In this document: positions 14,618 to 23,086 of the stretch, piece by piece
Layout of the letters: each line of letters opens with the position of its first letter
How positions within the stretch are numbered: the stretch's first letter is position 1
Source of the DNA: Eggerthellales bacterium
GTDB taxonomy: Bacteria; Actinomycetota; Coriobacteriia; Coriobacteriales; Eggerthellaceae
Reading direction: 5' to 3'
Assembly: GCA_029219345.1 (NCBI GenBank)
Contig: JAQXTF010000003.1
Coordinates: 1-33,677, forward strand
Length of the DNA: 33,677 nucleotides
Program-made: the position numbers and the translations under genes
The notes under the pieces: generated by a model
Seen by the model: the letters and a program-made list of their open reading frames with translations, nothing else
The model's database searches: none
What the model was told of the DNA's origin: nothing

Positions 14618-16876
14618 ATGACATTAGCTTGTGATGACGCCGCGCTTTCAGCGGCGCGCTATGCGCTGGCCTTTGATACGGCCAATGAGGTTATTGCGTT
14701 GGGAATTGGCGTTTTGGATGCCCAAAACCAGGTTGTGACCTGCCTTTATTCTGAAACCATCGAGGCGCATCGCGCTTCTAATACCCAGTTGATCCCTCGC
14801 GTTGATCAGGCTTTGGCCCAGTGCGGTATCTCCCGCGACCAAATTGCCTGCGTGGTGTGCGGCCGAGGCCCTGGCTCTTTTACGGGCGTGCGCATTGCCT
14901 TAGCAACCGCCAAGGGTGTGGCTCATGCTTTGGGTGTTGCTTTGGTAGGTGTTTCCACGTTGGAAGCCATTGCTTGGGGAGCTTGGCAGGCGGGCACTCG
15001 CGGAACCGGCGTGGTTGTTGCTGATGCTATGCGCAAGGAAGTGTACCCGGTGCGCTTTACTCTGACCGATGGCGGCGTTGAGCGCCAGGATGCTGATACG
15101 GTGGTAAAGGCTGCGGTTGCTTCCGAGCAGCTGGCGGCGGGGCAGGCCCTCGATTTTGTGGCAGGCGATGGCTTGCGCAAGTACGGGGAGCTGTTTGAGC
15201 AGTGCGCTCCCGCTCTTGACCAGGAGTTTTGGACGGCCAGCGGTCAAGGTTTGCTGTTGACTTTGCAGGCTGCCTGGGCGGCTGGCAAGGCTGATCCCTT
15301 TGATGCAGAGCGCCACAACCCCTCTTTCACCTTGCCGGTGTATACGCGCCTTTCTGACGCGGAAGAAAATGAACGCATGGTGCTGCCCAAGCGTCCCGCC
15401 AAGAATTTGACCACGGGCGTGCAGGGCGAAAGCATCGTTTACAAGCCTCTGGATGCCCGCGCTATTGATTCGGTGCTGGCGGTAGATGCCGCAGCTCCCG
15501 GCCGCGAGGCGTTGGAAGCGGCAACCACCTGCAAGACCAATCTGGTGTGGTTGGCCTACGAAGACGATGCCCCTGTGGGCTATGTTATGGGCTCCGTGGC
15601 GGTAGGTGTGCTGACCATCGAGCGCGTTTTTACTCTGGAGCAGCAGGCATATGCGCTGGTGGAAAGCGAGTTGCTGGCTCGCATGGCTAGTGATGCCCGC
15701 GATTTGGGTGCTGTGGAATACGTGCGCGAAGGCCAAGATCCTCAGGCTCTGGAGGGCTTGCTAAACAACCGCGACGTTGCCGGCATGGAGCTGCGTCTGG
15801 GCGGCGAGATGATTTCCGCCTCTATTGCACCTGAGGCGCGCCCGCTGATTCTGGCCCTGGAGTCTTCCTGCGATGAGACTGCCGCGGCCATCGTGAACGG
15901 CAAGGGTGAGATTATCGCCAACGTGGTTGCTTCTCAGATCGACTTCCATTCCCGCTTTGGCGGCGTTGTTCCCGAAATTGCCAGCCGCAAGCACATCGAA
16001 GCCATTTGCGGCGTGTGCGATGCGGTGTTCGAGCAGGCGGCTGAAGCACTGGAAATTCCCCAGATGACCTGGGTAGACCTTGATTCTGTAGCTGTCACCT
16101 ATGCTCCCGGTTTGGTGGGCGCACTGGTGGTAGGTGTGGCCTTTGCCAAGGGCGCCGCCTGGGCGGCCGACAAGCCCTTCATTGGCGTGAACCATTTGGA
16201 AGGCCACCTGTATGCCAACAAGATTGGCTCCCCTGATTTGCAGCCTCCGCTGGTGGCGTCGCTGGTTTCTGGCGGCAATACCATGCTGGTGCATGTGAAG
16301 GATTGGGGCAATTATGTGACCCTGGGCACCACCCTGGACGACGCGGTGGGCGAGGCTTTCGACAAGGTGGCCAAGGCTTTGGGTCTGGGCTATCCTGGCG
16401 GTCCGGCAATCTCCGCTTATGCGGCCAAGGGCAACCCCAAGGCCATTGCGTTCCCCCGTGCCATGATGCACTCGGGCGATTTGCAGTTCTCGCTTTCGGG
16501 CTTGAAGACGGCGGTCATCACCTACATCCATCAGGAAGAAGACGCAGGTCGCGAGCTGAATTTGCCCGACATCGCTGCCAGCTTCCAAGCTGCGGTGGTT
16601 GATGTTCAGGTGGCCAAGGCTAAGACGGCGCTGGAAATGACCGGCGCCAAAGAGTTTTGCTTGGGCGGCGGTGTGGCGGCCAATCCAGCCCTGCGCGAGG
16701 CCTATCGTAAGATGTGTGGCAAGATGGGCGTGCGCCTGACTCTGCCCCCCATGAGCGTGTGCGGCGACAACGGTGCCATGATTGGTCTGGTAGCCCTGGA
16801 TCGCTACAAGCAGGGCAAGTTCTTCGACTTCACCTGCGACGCCCTGGCCCACACCAACCTGGACGAACCCTACTAG
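14618..16876 (+). CDS. tsaD: TsaB-(degenerate GNAT)-TsaD fusion, t6A37 threonylcarbamoyltransferase
   Basis: One uninterrupted 752-residue frame with three parts. Residues 1 to about 245 are TsaB (CGRGPGSFTGVRIALATAKG at 81-100, DAMRKEVYPVRF). Residues about 268-400 look like a RimI-type GNAT acetyltransferase (VYKPLDARAIDSVLAVD; LVWLAYEDDAPVGYVMG), but the acetyl-CoA motif (R/Q-x-x-G-x-G/A) is replaced by TLEQQAYALVE. Residues about 408-752 are TsaD: LALESSCDETAAAIV, the metal site HLEGH (His526, His530), SGGNTMLV, LGGGVAANPALR and CGDNGAMIG. It transfers threonylcarbamoyl from TC-AMP to A37 of tRNA, normally as a TsaB-TsaD heterodimer with TsaE. The start is ATG 14618 with AGGAAG 4 bases upstream; the frame is open further up. 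Strong terminator after the stop. Confidence 0.94.
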   Translation: MTLACDDAALSAARYALAFDTANEVIALGIGVLDAQNQVVTCLYSETIEAHRASNTQLIPRVDQALAQCGISRDQIACVVCGRGPGSFTGVRIALATAKGVAHALGVALVGVSTLEAIAWGAWQAGTRGTGVVVADAMRKEVYPVRFTLTDGGVERQDADTVVKAAVASEQLAAGQALDFVAGDGLRKYGELFEQCAPALDQEFWTASGQGLLLTLQAAWAAGKADPFDAERHNPSFTLPVYTRLSDAEENERMVLPKRPAKNLTTGVQGESIVYKPLDARAIDSVLAVDAAAPGREALEAATTCKTNLVWLAYEDDAPVGYVMGSVAVGVLTIERVFTLEQQAYALVESELLARMASDARDLGAVEYVREGQDPQALEGLLNNRDVAGMELRLGGEMISASIAPEARPLILALESSCDETAAAIVNGKGEIIANVVASQIDFHSRFGGVVPEIASRKHIEAICGVCDAVFEQAAEALEIPQMTWVDLDSVAVTYAPGLVGALVVGVAFAKGAAWAADKPFIGVNHLEGHLYANKIGSPDLQPPLVASLVSGGNTMLVHVKDWGNYVTLGTTLDDAVGEAFDKVAKALGLGYPGGPAISAYAAKGNPKAIAFPRAMMHSGDLQFSLSGLKTAVITYIHQEEDAGRELNLPDIAASFQAAVVDVQVAKAKTALEMTGAKEFCLGGGVAANPALREAYRKMCGKMGVRLTLPPMSVCGDNGAMIGLVALDRYKQGKFFDFTCDALAHTNLDEPY

Positions 16877-16882
16877 CACCCC

Positions 16883-16921
16883 AAAACCTGCCAAATTACC
16901 CCATCATTTGGCAGGTTTTTT
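16883..16921 (+). terminator. Rho-independent terminator after the tsaD fusion
   Basis: A 14-bp perfect stem (16883-16896 with 16906-16919), 9-base loop, and a T run 16916-16921. It ends the coaX/fhs-to-tsaD block, 6 bases after the stop. Confidence 0.95.
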
Positions 16922-16931
16922 GCCCAACGAC

Positions 16932-16963
16932 AAAAAAGAGCCCGACATTGCTGCCGGGCTCTT
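16932..16963 (-). terminator. Rho-independent terminator of rubrerythrin
   Basis: Stem AAGAGCCCG (16936-16944) with CGGGCTCTT (16955-16963); read on the minus strand it ends in a T6 run (complement of A 16932-16937). It lies 22 bases past the rubrerythrin stop and back to back with the + strand terminator. Confidence 0.92.
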
Positions 16964-16985
16964 CGTGTTTACGGGTGCGTGCGAA

Positions 16986-17525
16986 TTAGTAGTTCTGTCC
17001 GGAAAGCTCGAAGTAAGACTGAGGATGGTCGCACACGGGGCAAACCTGGGGAGCCTTGGTACCTACGCAGATGTGACCGCAATTGCGGCATTCCCACACC
17101 TTGACCTCGGACCTCTCGAACACAGCGGCAGTCTCAACGTTCTGCAGCAGGGCGCGGTAACGCTCCTCGTGATGCTTCTCGATAGCGGCTACGCCACGGA
17201 ACTTGGCGGCCAGCTCGGGGAAGCCTTCTTCCTCGGCGGTCTTGGCGAAGCCTTCATACATGTCGGTCCACTCGTAGTATTCGCCGTCGGCAGCAGCGGC
17301 CAGGTTTGCGGCGGTGTCGCCAATGCCGCCCAGCTCCTTGAACCACATCTTGGCATGTTCCTTCTCGTTCTCAGCGGTCTTCAGGAACAGAGCAGAAATC
17401 TGCTCGTAGCCTTCCTTTTTTGCAGTAGATGCGAAATAGGTGTACTTGTTGCGAGCCTGAGATTCGCCAGCGAAAGCAGCTTCCAGGTTCTTTTCGGTCT
17501 GGGTACCAGCGTACTTATTTGTCAT
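16986..17525 (-). CDS. rbr: Rubrerythrin
   Basis: A 179-residue cytosolic non-haem iron protein that reduces hydrogen peroxide in anaerobes. The N-terminal four-helix domain carries diiron ligand motifs: [24 protein letters not shown] (ExxH) and IEKHHEERY. The C-terminal rubredoxin-like domain has CRNCGH (about 143-148) and CPVCDH, a four-cysteine iron site. The start is ATG at 17525, with AAAGGAGG 6 bases upstream; the open frame extends further but lacks family sequence. A minus-strand TATAAT lies at 17569-17574. It is monocistronic, with its own terminator. Divergent from the Tad operon across a gap that contains the TTTGATAG array. Confidence 0.97.
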   Translation of the reverse strand: MTNKYAGTQTEKNLEAAFAGESQARNKYTYFASTAKKEGYEQISALFLKTAENEKEHAKMWFKELGGIGDTAANLAAAADGEYYEWTDMYEGFAKTAEEEGFPELAAKFRGVAAIEKHHEERYRALLQNVETAAVFERSEVKVWECRNCGHICVGTKAPQVCPVCDHPQSYFELSGQNY

Positions 17526-17568
17526 TTGCGGCCTCCTTTGGGGGTAATCTTTTCTTTTGAACAAGGTC

Positions 17569-17574
17569 ATTATA
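17569..17574 (-). promoter_or_regulatory. Rubrerythrin promoter -10 element
   Basis: Minus-strand TATAAT, 44 bases upstream of the ATG. The position expected for its -35 (17592-17597) overlaps the first TTTGATAG repeat, so a protein bound there could affect rubrerythrin as well as the Tad operon. Confidence 0.55.
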
Positions 17575-17587
17575 CACGCTTTGGGTC

Positions 17588-17671
17588 TTTGATAGTTTTT
17601 TGTGCACGTTTTGATAGCTTTTTGTGGACACTTTGATAACTCGAGACACGATTTTGATAGCTTTTTGATAG
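17588..17671 (+). repeat. Phased direct-repeat array, five copies of TTTGATAG
   Basis: Copies start at 17588, 17610, 17632 (TTTGATAA, one change), 17653 and 17664, giving steps of 22, 22, 21 and 11 bases, close to two turns and one turn of B-DNA. The units share more than the core: 17609-17624 and 17652-17667 are identical over 16 bases. The array fills the gap between rubrerythrin and the first Tad gene and ends 42 bases before that gene's ATG. A cooperative transcription-factor operator is the simplest reading. The binding protein is not identified. Confidence 0.85.
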
Positions 17672-17712
17672 ATGCGCCTGTCATGATTCCCCCATTACGA
17701 AGGAGGAATCAT

Positions 17713-18393
17713 ATGCGTATTGATAAAAAGACCATTATTGGTGTTGTGTGCGCCGTTTCATGTGCCGCGTGTGTGTTCGCGTTTACCCAAAGCGTGCGTG
17801 GTGAAGCCAACCACGTGAGGGATGAGGCCATGGCAAAATACGGCGGCGATCAAGTGGAGGTCTGCGTTGCTGCGCGCGATATTGCCGCTGGGGAAACGCT
17901 GACGGCATCGGCGGTGGAAACCCGCACATGGCTGGTGAGCATGCTGCCTGATCAGGCGGTAACCAATTCCAAGCAGGTGCTTGGCCAGCAGCTCACTTCG
18001 CCCATTGTCTCAGGTGAAGTGATTTCCGCAAAGCGCTTCGGGTCATTGTCTTCGGCCTTTGAAGTGCCTGAGGGCATGGTGGCGGTGAGCGTTTCCGCCA
18101 AGGAAGTGCAGGCGGTGGGCGGTGCCCTAAAGCCAGGATCTGCGGTGGATGTGTATTCTGTGGGCGCTAGCGGGGCAAAGCTTATTGCCCAAAGGGTTTC
18201 TGTGCTTGCCACCAGCGCCTTTGATGCTTCGGGAGCAAGTTCGGGCGGCGCTTTGTCGTGGGTGGCCCTGGCGGTAAATCCCAATGCGGTGGAAGAAATC
18301 ATCGCTGCTGAAGAGCGCACTCAGCTGTATTTCGCCTTGCCCGGCCAAAGCGTTGGCGCCAACTATGAGGGAGGCGGCAATGGTAGCAAATAA
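17713..18393 (+). CDS. cpaB: CpaB/RcpC-like SAF-domain protein, first gene of the Tad operon
   Basis: A 226-residue protein. An N-terminal signal anchor (about 8-25, IIGVVCAVSCAACVFAF) places the rest outside the membrane. Residues about 45-110 form the SAF domain (VEVCVAARDIAAGETLTASAVETRT), followed by the CpaB C-terminal domain (EGMVAVSVSAKEVQAVGGALKPGSAVDVY). In diderms CpaB/RcpC lies at the outer-membrane secretin. Here no secretin gene is present, as expected for a monoderm, and the protein probably works at the cell-wall side of the pilus base. Start at ATG 17713 with AAGGAGG 6-7 bases upstream. The last 14 bases overlap tadZ. Confidence 0.88.
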   Translation: MRIDKKTIIGVVCAVSCAACVFAFTQSVRGEANHVRDEAMAKYGGDQVEVCVAARDIAAGETLTASAVETRTWLVSMLPDQAVTNSKQVLGQQLTSPIVSGEVISAKRFGSLSSAFEVPEGMVAVSVSAKEVQAVGGALKPGSAVDVYSVGASGAKLIAQRVSVLATSAFDASGASSGGALSWVALAVNPNAVEEIIAAEERTQLYFALPGQSVGANYEGGGNGSK

Positions 18394-19876
18394 ATGGCTG
18401 GCGGGTCGCGGAACACGAGCCCTTTCTGAAAGCATGCTCTTTGAGGAAGGCCTGCTTCCTGCGAGTGAGCCCTTTTTCACGGAAGAGGATGGCCCCTATG
18501 ATACGTTGCTGTGCGTTGGGCAGGATTTGCTTGGGCGCCCTCAGACCCTTGGGTTGCTGGATGCCCAGTGCTTCGATTTGCCGTTCGTCCGGGTAGTGTG
18601 TGGCGCGGCACAGGCGCGCCAGGCGTTTGACCAGCCTGATTGCGACTGCGCATTCATTTGCTCGGCTGACGATATGCCTGCGCTGAACTTGGCAGCGGCT
18701 TTGAAGCGCGACTGGCCATCCAAGCAGGTGTTTGTGGTGGCTGATAGCGATACGCCTGGGTTTAATCAGCGGGTTGATCGGGCAAAGATTGACGGTCTGA
18801 TTCACCCGACAAAGTTCTATAAAGAGCTGCTTAAAAGGCATATTAAGCCGCCCGTTGCCCAAAATGAATTTTCTGAAAATCCAAGCGAAACCCCTGATGA
18901 AAGCTCTATTGGAGAAATTGCCCAAAATCAGGTGGAGGTGCTAGAGCCCGATACGGTGCCCCTTGAGGTGTATGCGGCGGATGCGCTGACGGCCGACGCT
19001 TATCTTGATGAAATGCTGGAAGAGCCGCTTCTGGAGGAGCCCCCGGTAACAGCGCTGGCCCTTCCTGATGCCTTGCCCTCGCCCTTAAGCCAGCGAGCCT
19101 TTTATCTGCCGGTTATTGGGGCCAGCGGCGGAACGGGGAAAAGTACCATTGCCTACCTGAGCGCGCTGTGTTCTGCGCGGTTCGGGTGCAAAACCTTGCT
19201 GATTGATTTTGATATGCAGTTTGGCGATATGGGTCTGCTCTCCCGGTCTGACCAGGCCGTTTCCTTTGACAAGGTACTGGAAGACCCCAGCTGCATTCGT
19301 AAATTAGAGGCAGGCCCTGAAGGGTTCGCTCTCATTACGGCGTGCCAACAGCCAGAGCATTCAGAACAGGTGATGGAGAACCTGGACTGCCTTTTTGCCC
19401 AGGCTGCCTCGTGCTTTGACGTCATTGTGTCTAATGGGCCTACCTTCTGGAATGACCAGCACATGGCTCTTCTTGAGCGGGCGGGCAAGATATTTTTCGT
19501 CCTTGATCAGCGGATTCATGGAGCAAAGGCGGCGCAGAAGGCGTTCGATTTGTGCGCCCGCTGCGGTTTGGCAACGTCGCCCTTCTTGTTCCTTCTCAAC
19601 AAGTGCGGCCGCCAGCCGCAGCTTACCTCGCTGGATATCGCCTGCGCGGTGCAGGGTGCTCAATGCAGAGAATTGCCTGATGGAGGCAGGGAGGTAAGCG
19701 AATACTGCGAAGCGGGCCAAGGGGCTGATTTGCTTGATGAGGGCAATTGCCTGGCAGAGGCTTTGCGAGAGCTGCTTATGGACGTTTTGCCGGGTTGCAG
19801 CGTGCTGAAAGGTTTGAAGCCTCTGCGCAGAAGCCCCTTTTCACTGTTTTCGCGTAAGTGCAGAAAGGAGGAATAG
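18380..19876 (+). CDS. tadZ: TadZ/CpaE-like pilus localisation ATPase
   Basis: A 498-residue protein. Residues about 42-155 resemble the atypical receiver (ARD) domain of TadZ/CpaE, without a clear phosphoacceptor site. Residues about 160-238 are a long acidic, proline-rich linker. Residues about 243-470 form a MinD/ParA-like ATPase, with GASGGTGKST at 247-256 and LIDFDMQFGDMGLL at 274-287. The ParA signature lysine before the GG of the deviant Walker A is Ser249. TadZ places the pilus machine in the cell. Shine-Dalgarno GAGGGAGG and ATG at 18380 lie inside the end of cpaB, so the two are translationally coupled. tadA begins 2 bases after the stop. Confidence 0.88.
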   Translation: MVANKWLAGRGTRALSESMLFEEGLLPASEPFFTEEDGPYDTLLCVGQDLLGRPQTLGLLDAQCFDLPFVRVVCGAAQARQAFDQPDCDCAFICSADDMPALNLAAALKRDWPSKQVFVVADSDTPGFNQRVDRAKIDGLIHPTKFYKELLKRHIKPPVAQNEFSENPSETPDESSIGEIAQNQVEVLEPDTVPLEVYAADALTADAYLDEMLEEPLLEEPPVTALALPDALPSPLSQRAFYLPVIGASGGTGKSTIAYLSALCSARFGCKTLLIDFDMQFGDMGLLSRSDQAVSFDKVLEDPSCIRKLEAGPEGFALITACQQPEHSEQVMENLDCLFAQAASCFDVIVSNGPTFWNDQHMALLERAGKIFFVLDQRIHGAKAAQKAFDLCARCGLATSPFLFLLNKCGRQPQLTSLDIACAVQGAQCRELPDGGREVSEYCEAGQGADLLDEGNCLAEALRELLMDVLPGCSVLKGLKPLRRSPFSLFSRKCRKEE

Positions 19877-19878
19877 TC

Positions 19879-21198
19879 ATGTCGCTGATGGATCGCGTGA
19901 GCAAGGCCCAGGGCAATGATATTGCTGCGCTTGAATTAAGCGATGAAGAGCTGTTTTTGGAGCTTCGCCGTCGTATGAACCAGCAGCTGCCCGATGGCTT
20001 GGTGTCTGCTGCTGCCACGGCTTCGCTGCGTGTGGAAAACGAGATTCGCAGTTTGTGTCAATCAGCTTTTGCTCAGCCGGAATGGGCGGGCGTTTCTCTT
20101 GAGCGGCGTCAACGCTTGACCGACCAGCTTATTGATTCGGTTTTTGGCTTTGGTCCCCTGAACGGCTTGCTAGCTGATGGATCGGTCACTGAAATCATGG
20201 TAAATGCGTTCGATAAGGTATTTGTGGAGCGTCACGGCGTTTTGGAGCAAACTGACGTGCGTTTTGTGGATAAAGACCAGGTCAGAGCGTTGATGGATCG
20301 CATCGTTGGGCCTTTGGGCCGCCGTATTGACGAATCATCTCCCATGGTGAATGCCCGTCTTCCCCAGGGTTTTCGCGTGAATGCCATCATTGAGCCCATT
20401 TCGGTTGATGGCCCGGTGCTTACCATTCGAAAATTCCCCGACCAGCTTATGAGGCTGGAAGACATGGCTCAATCGGGATCAATTGAGCCCACACTTCTGC
20501 CCTTTCTTCGCTGGGCGGTTGCGGCGCGCAAAAATGTCGCGGTTTCCGGCGGTACCGGCAGCGGTAAAACCACGTTCCTCAATGCTCTTTCTTGCTTTAT
20601 TCCCCAAGGTGAGCGCGTCATTACCATTGAAGATTCGGCGGAGCTGCGCTTTGCGCCATCGGCTCATGTGGTGCGCCTGGAAGCGCGCCCGATGAACGCG
20701 GAAGGCATGGGTCAGGTGACCATTGGAGATTTGGTTGCCAACGCTCTGCGCATGCGCCCCGATCGCATCGTGGTGGGCGAAGTGCGCGGGGCAGAGGCGC
20801 TGGATATGCTTCAGGCAATGAACACAGGCCATGATGGATCGCTTACAACCCTGCACGCCAACTCGACGAAAGAGGCGGTATCGCGCCTGGTTACTATGGT
20901 TCGCTATTCATCGGAAGTGCCTGTTGAAGTGGTGGAATCGTATATCGCAACGGCGCTGGACGTGGTGGTGCAAACGGCTCGCAGCTTGGATGGCCGGCGC
21001 TACGTGTGTGAAATTGCCAGCTTCTCTTTTGACGAGGAGCGCAGACGCTGCGTGGTTGAGCGGCTCTATCAGCGCCTTCTGCCCGATGATGCGGGCTTGT
21101 GGCTAGCGGTGCCCTCTTGGGTGGATGAGCTGCCTCGCTACGGATATGTCTCACAAGAGGAGGTGGATGCGTGGAAACGTCAGATATCTTGCTTGTAG
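19879..21198 (+). CDS. tadA: Tad pilus assembly ATPase TadA/CpaF
   Basis: A 439-residue secretion ATPase of the GspE/VirB11 family that powers Flp pilus assembly. Walker A GGTGSGKT lies at 224-231, the Asp box ITIEDSAEL at about 248-256, Walker B RIVVGEVRG at 296-304, and the His box GHDGSLTTLHAN at 317-328. The N-terminal domain (LIDSVFGFGPLNGLLADGSVTEIMVN) is typical of CpaF. The start is ATG 19879, with AAAGGAGG 7 bases upstream; the open frame extends 21 bases further. It is a cytosolic hexamer by family knowledge. The last 28 bases overlap tadB. Confidence 0.97.
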   Translation: MSLMDRVSKAQGNDIAALELSDEELFLELRRRMNQQLPDGLVSAAATASLRVENEIRSLCQSAFAQPEWAGVSLERRQRLTDQLIDSVFGFGPLNGLLADGSVTEIMVNAFDKVFVERHGVLEQTDVRFVDKDQVRALMDRIVGPLGRRIDESSPMVNARLPQGFRVNAIIEPISVDGPVLTIRKFPDQLMRLEDMAQSGSIEPTLLPFLRWAVAARKNVAVSGGTGSGKTTFLNALSCFIPQGERVITIEDSAELRFAPSAHVVRLEARPMNAEGMGQVTIGDLVANALRMRPDRIVVGEVRGAEALDMLQAMNTGHDGSLTTLHANSTKEAVSRLVTMVRYSSEVPVEVVESYIATALDVVVQTARSLDGRRYVCEIASFSFDEERRRCVVERLYQRLLPDDAGLWLAVPSWVDELPRYGYVSQEEVDAWKRQISCL

Positions 21199-22145
21199 CA
21201 TCTATTGTTTTCGCAGGCGGTGCAGGGTTTTTCTTGCTGAAGGCGCCAGTTGCTCGCTTGACGAAGCGAAAGCGCTCCTTTGCTGCCGATTTGTCTGAGA
21301 AAAGGGGAGAGCGGCTTCTTTCCTGGGGTGTTGGCTGTTTGAGACCGGCGGCGGTATGGCTTTTGCGTTGGCCCCTTGTGCGAGACTTTGCCGTAGAGGC
21401 AGCCGCCTTGCTCAAGGAGAGGGGCTTCCTTCGAGTTCAGCCGCGAGGCCTCGTGAGCTTGGGTCTGTGCGTTTGCGCAGTCTCTCTGCTGGTGGGTGTC
21501 TTACTGCTAGGGTCGGTGTTTTCGGCTCTGGCGGTGGTGATGGGCGTTGTGGCGTTGATCGTTTTTCTGGTGCGGTCTGAGGCGGATAAGCAGGCTGAAC
21601 AAGTTCGCATGCGTGTGCCTGATAGCATTCAGGCCATGAAATCGTGCTTCCAAGCTGGCTTTTCGCTGGAGCAAACCCTGGAGTATCAGAGCCAGCATGG
21701 CTGCAAGCAACTTGCCGATGCCTATAGGCATGCGCTTCAGGCGCTGCGGCTGGGATGCACGGCCTCTGAGGCGTTGGATGGTTTGCGCCAGGAGGTAAAC
21801 GCTCCAGAGTTCGCATTTGTGATGGTGGCGCTTGAGGTGCAGCATCGAACGGGTGGAAGCCTGGCTGCGGTGCTGGCAGATGCGGAGCAGATGGCGCGCA
21901 GTCACTTTGAGCTGGAGCGATCGCTGCGCGTGCAAACTGCGCAAGCACGACTTTCCGCCCGCGTGGTTAGCGCCATGCCGCTTGTTTTGGTTGGACTGTT
22001 TTCCCTGGTCACAGAGGGATTTCTTGACCCATTTTTCTCGAGCGTCCCTGGTGTTCTCATGTTTTGCCTGGCGGTGATCATGCAAGTTGCCGGAGTGCTT
22101 ATGGTGCGTAAAACCCTGGACGAAGCGGGGGTGAGGTGCTCATGA
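21171..22145 (+). CDS. tadB: Tad pilus platform protein TadB
   Basis: A 324-residue inner-membrane protein with a C-terminal T2SSF domain (MRVPDSIQAMKSCFQAGFSLEQTLEYQ, then VALEVQHRTGGSLAAVLADAEQ). TM segments are predicted near 5-23, about 103-135 (two) and about 268-318 (two). The GxSLxxAL-like GFSLEQTL and the TGG(S/D)L motif are the usual marks of TadB. It starts at GTG 21171 inside the end of tadA, with AGAGGAGG (21156-21163) 7 bases upstream, so it is coupled to tadA. It pairs with TadC to form the membrane platform that TadA drives. Confidence 0.93.
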   Translation: METSDILLVASIVFAGGAGFFLLKAPVARLTKRKRSFAADLSEKRGERLLSWGVGCLRPAAVWLLRWPLVRDFAVEAAALLKERGFLRVQPRGLVSLGLCVCAVSLLVGVLLLGSVFSALAVVMGVVALIVFLVRSEADKQAEQVRMRVPDSIQAMKSCFQAGFSLEQTLEYQSQHGCKQLADAYRHALQALRLGCTASEALDGLRQEVNAPEFAFVMVALEVQHRTGGSLAAVLADAEQMARSHFELERSLRVQTAQARLSARVVSAMPLVLVGLFSLVTEGFLDPFFSSVPGVLMFCLAVIMQVAGVLMVRKTLDEAGVRCS

Positions 22146-23074
22146 CGTCGCTTTTGCAAGCTGCGGCAGTGGTCTGTGCTTTAGGTTCTGGCTGGTGGCT
22201 GCACTTTGATGCGCTGCGCTTGGGAGCATCGGCAGGGCGCCGAAAACGCCGTCGTGCTCTTGCGGGGTTTGCCATCAATCAAGGTGGGGAAAGCCTTTCC
22301 GAAAAAGTGCTTCAGCTGTGGGCGCAAAACTCCGCCGGCGGTGGCCTGCGTGATGCCCCCTTGCGCCCTGCGGTGGCGCTTTTGGAGGGGGGATCTCGCC
22401 GATGGATGGAGAAATGGGGCCGTTACCTGGGCAGACCTGATTTGACTGCCGAAGGTCTTGCGGCAACACAGCTTCTTGGCGGCTTGGCAGGCGCTATGGT
22501 CAGCGTGATTTTGGCGTACGGGTTCGCTCTGCCGTTTTCGGGCGTATTCGCCCTGGTCCTAGTAGGCGCGTGGGTGGGCGCGGGGCTTCCCCAACGCATT
22601 GGAAAAAGCCTCATTGCTCAGCGAGGGAGCAACTTGGAGCGCGAGCTGCCCCAAATGCTTGCCATGGTGTCGCTGGGATTGAGAGGCGGCTTGTCCTTTG
22701 AGCGTAGCTTTGCTCTTTATGCGGAAGGGTTTTCCAGTGATTTTGCCCAGGCGTGCCTGAACGCTCAGCGCCGCTGGGAAATGTCTCTGGCAACGCGAGA
22801 GGAGGCGCTGCGCGATTTGGCTGCTTCGTATCGCTCGGACTTGCTTGAACAATCGGTTGAGTCTATGATTCGCGCTCTTCGTTTGGGCACGGCCCTGTCG
22901 GAGAACCTGGAAGCTTTGGCTCGCGAGGCACGCAATCAGTATCGTGCGGCCTGTGAAGAAACTATTGCGCGCGCTCCCGTGAAAATGCTGGTACCCACGG
23001 GCACGCTTATTTTGCCAGCAATGTTGCTTTTGGTTATGGGTCCCATCTTGTTGGAAATGATGGGTGGTTTTTAG
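22142..23074 (+). CDS. tadC: Tad pilus platform protein TadC
   Basis: A 310-residue membrane protein with the T2SSF domain (RELPQMLAMVSLGLRGGLSFERSFALYAE; SMIRALRLGTALSENLEALARE) and a C-terminal hydrophobic pair ending ILPAMLLLVMGPILLEMM, typical of TadC. The preferred start is ATG 22142, overlapping the tadB stop as ATGA, after a purine-rich GGGGGTGAGG; an in-frame GTG at 22136 is possible. Residues about 20-100 form a cytoplasmic part rich in Arg and Gly. Works with TadB as the motor platform. Confidence 0.93.
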   Translation: MTSLLQAAAVVCALGSGWWLHFDALRLGASAGRRKRRRALAGFAINQGGESLSEKVLQLWAQNSAGGGLRDAPLRPAVALLEGGSRRWMEKWGRYLGRPDLTAEGLAATQLLGGLAGAMVSVILAYGFALPFSGVFALVLVGAWVGAGLPQRIGKSLIAQRGSNLERELPQMLAMVSLGLRGGLSFERSFALYAEGFSSDFAQACLNAQRRWEMSLATREEALRDLAASYRSDLLEQSVESMIRALRLGTALSENLEALAREARNQYRAACEETIARAPVKMLVPTGTLILPAMLLLVMGPILLEMMGGF

Positions 23075-23086
23075 AAAGGAATCATC

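Noticed and set aside
17588-17671. CRISPR array
   Set aside because: The repeat core is only 8 bases and the steps are 22 or 11 bases; there are no repeat-spacer units of the usual size and no cas genes.
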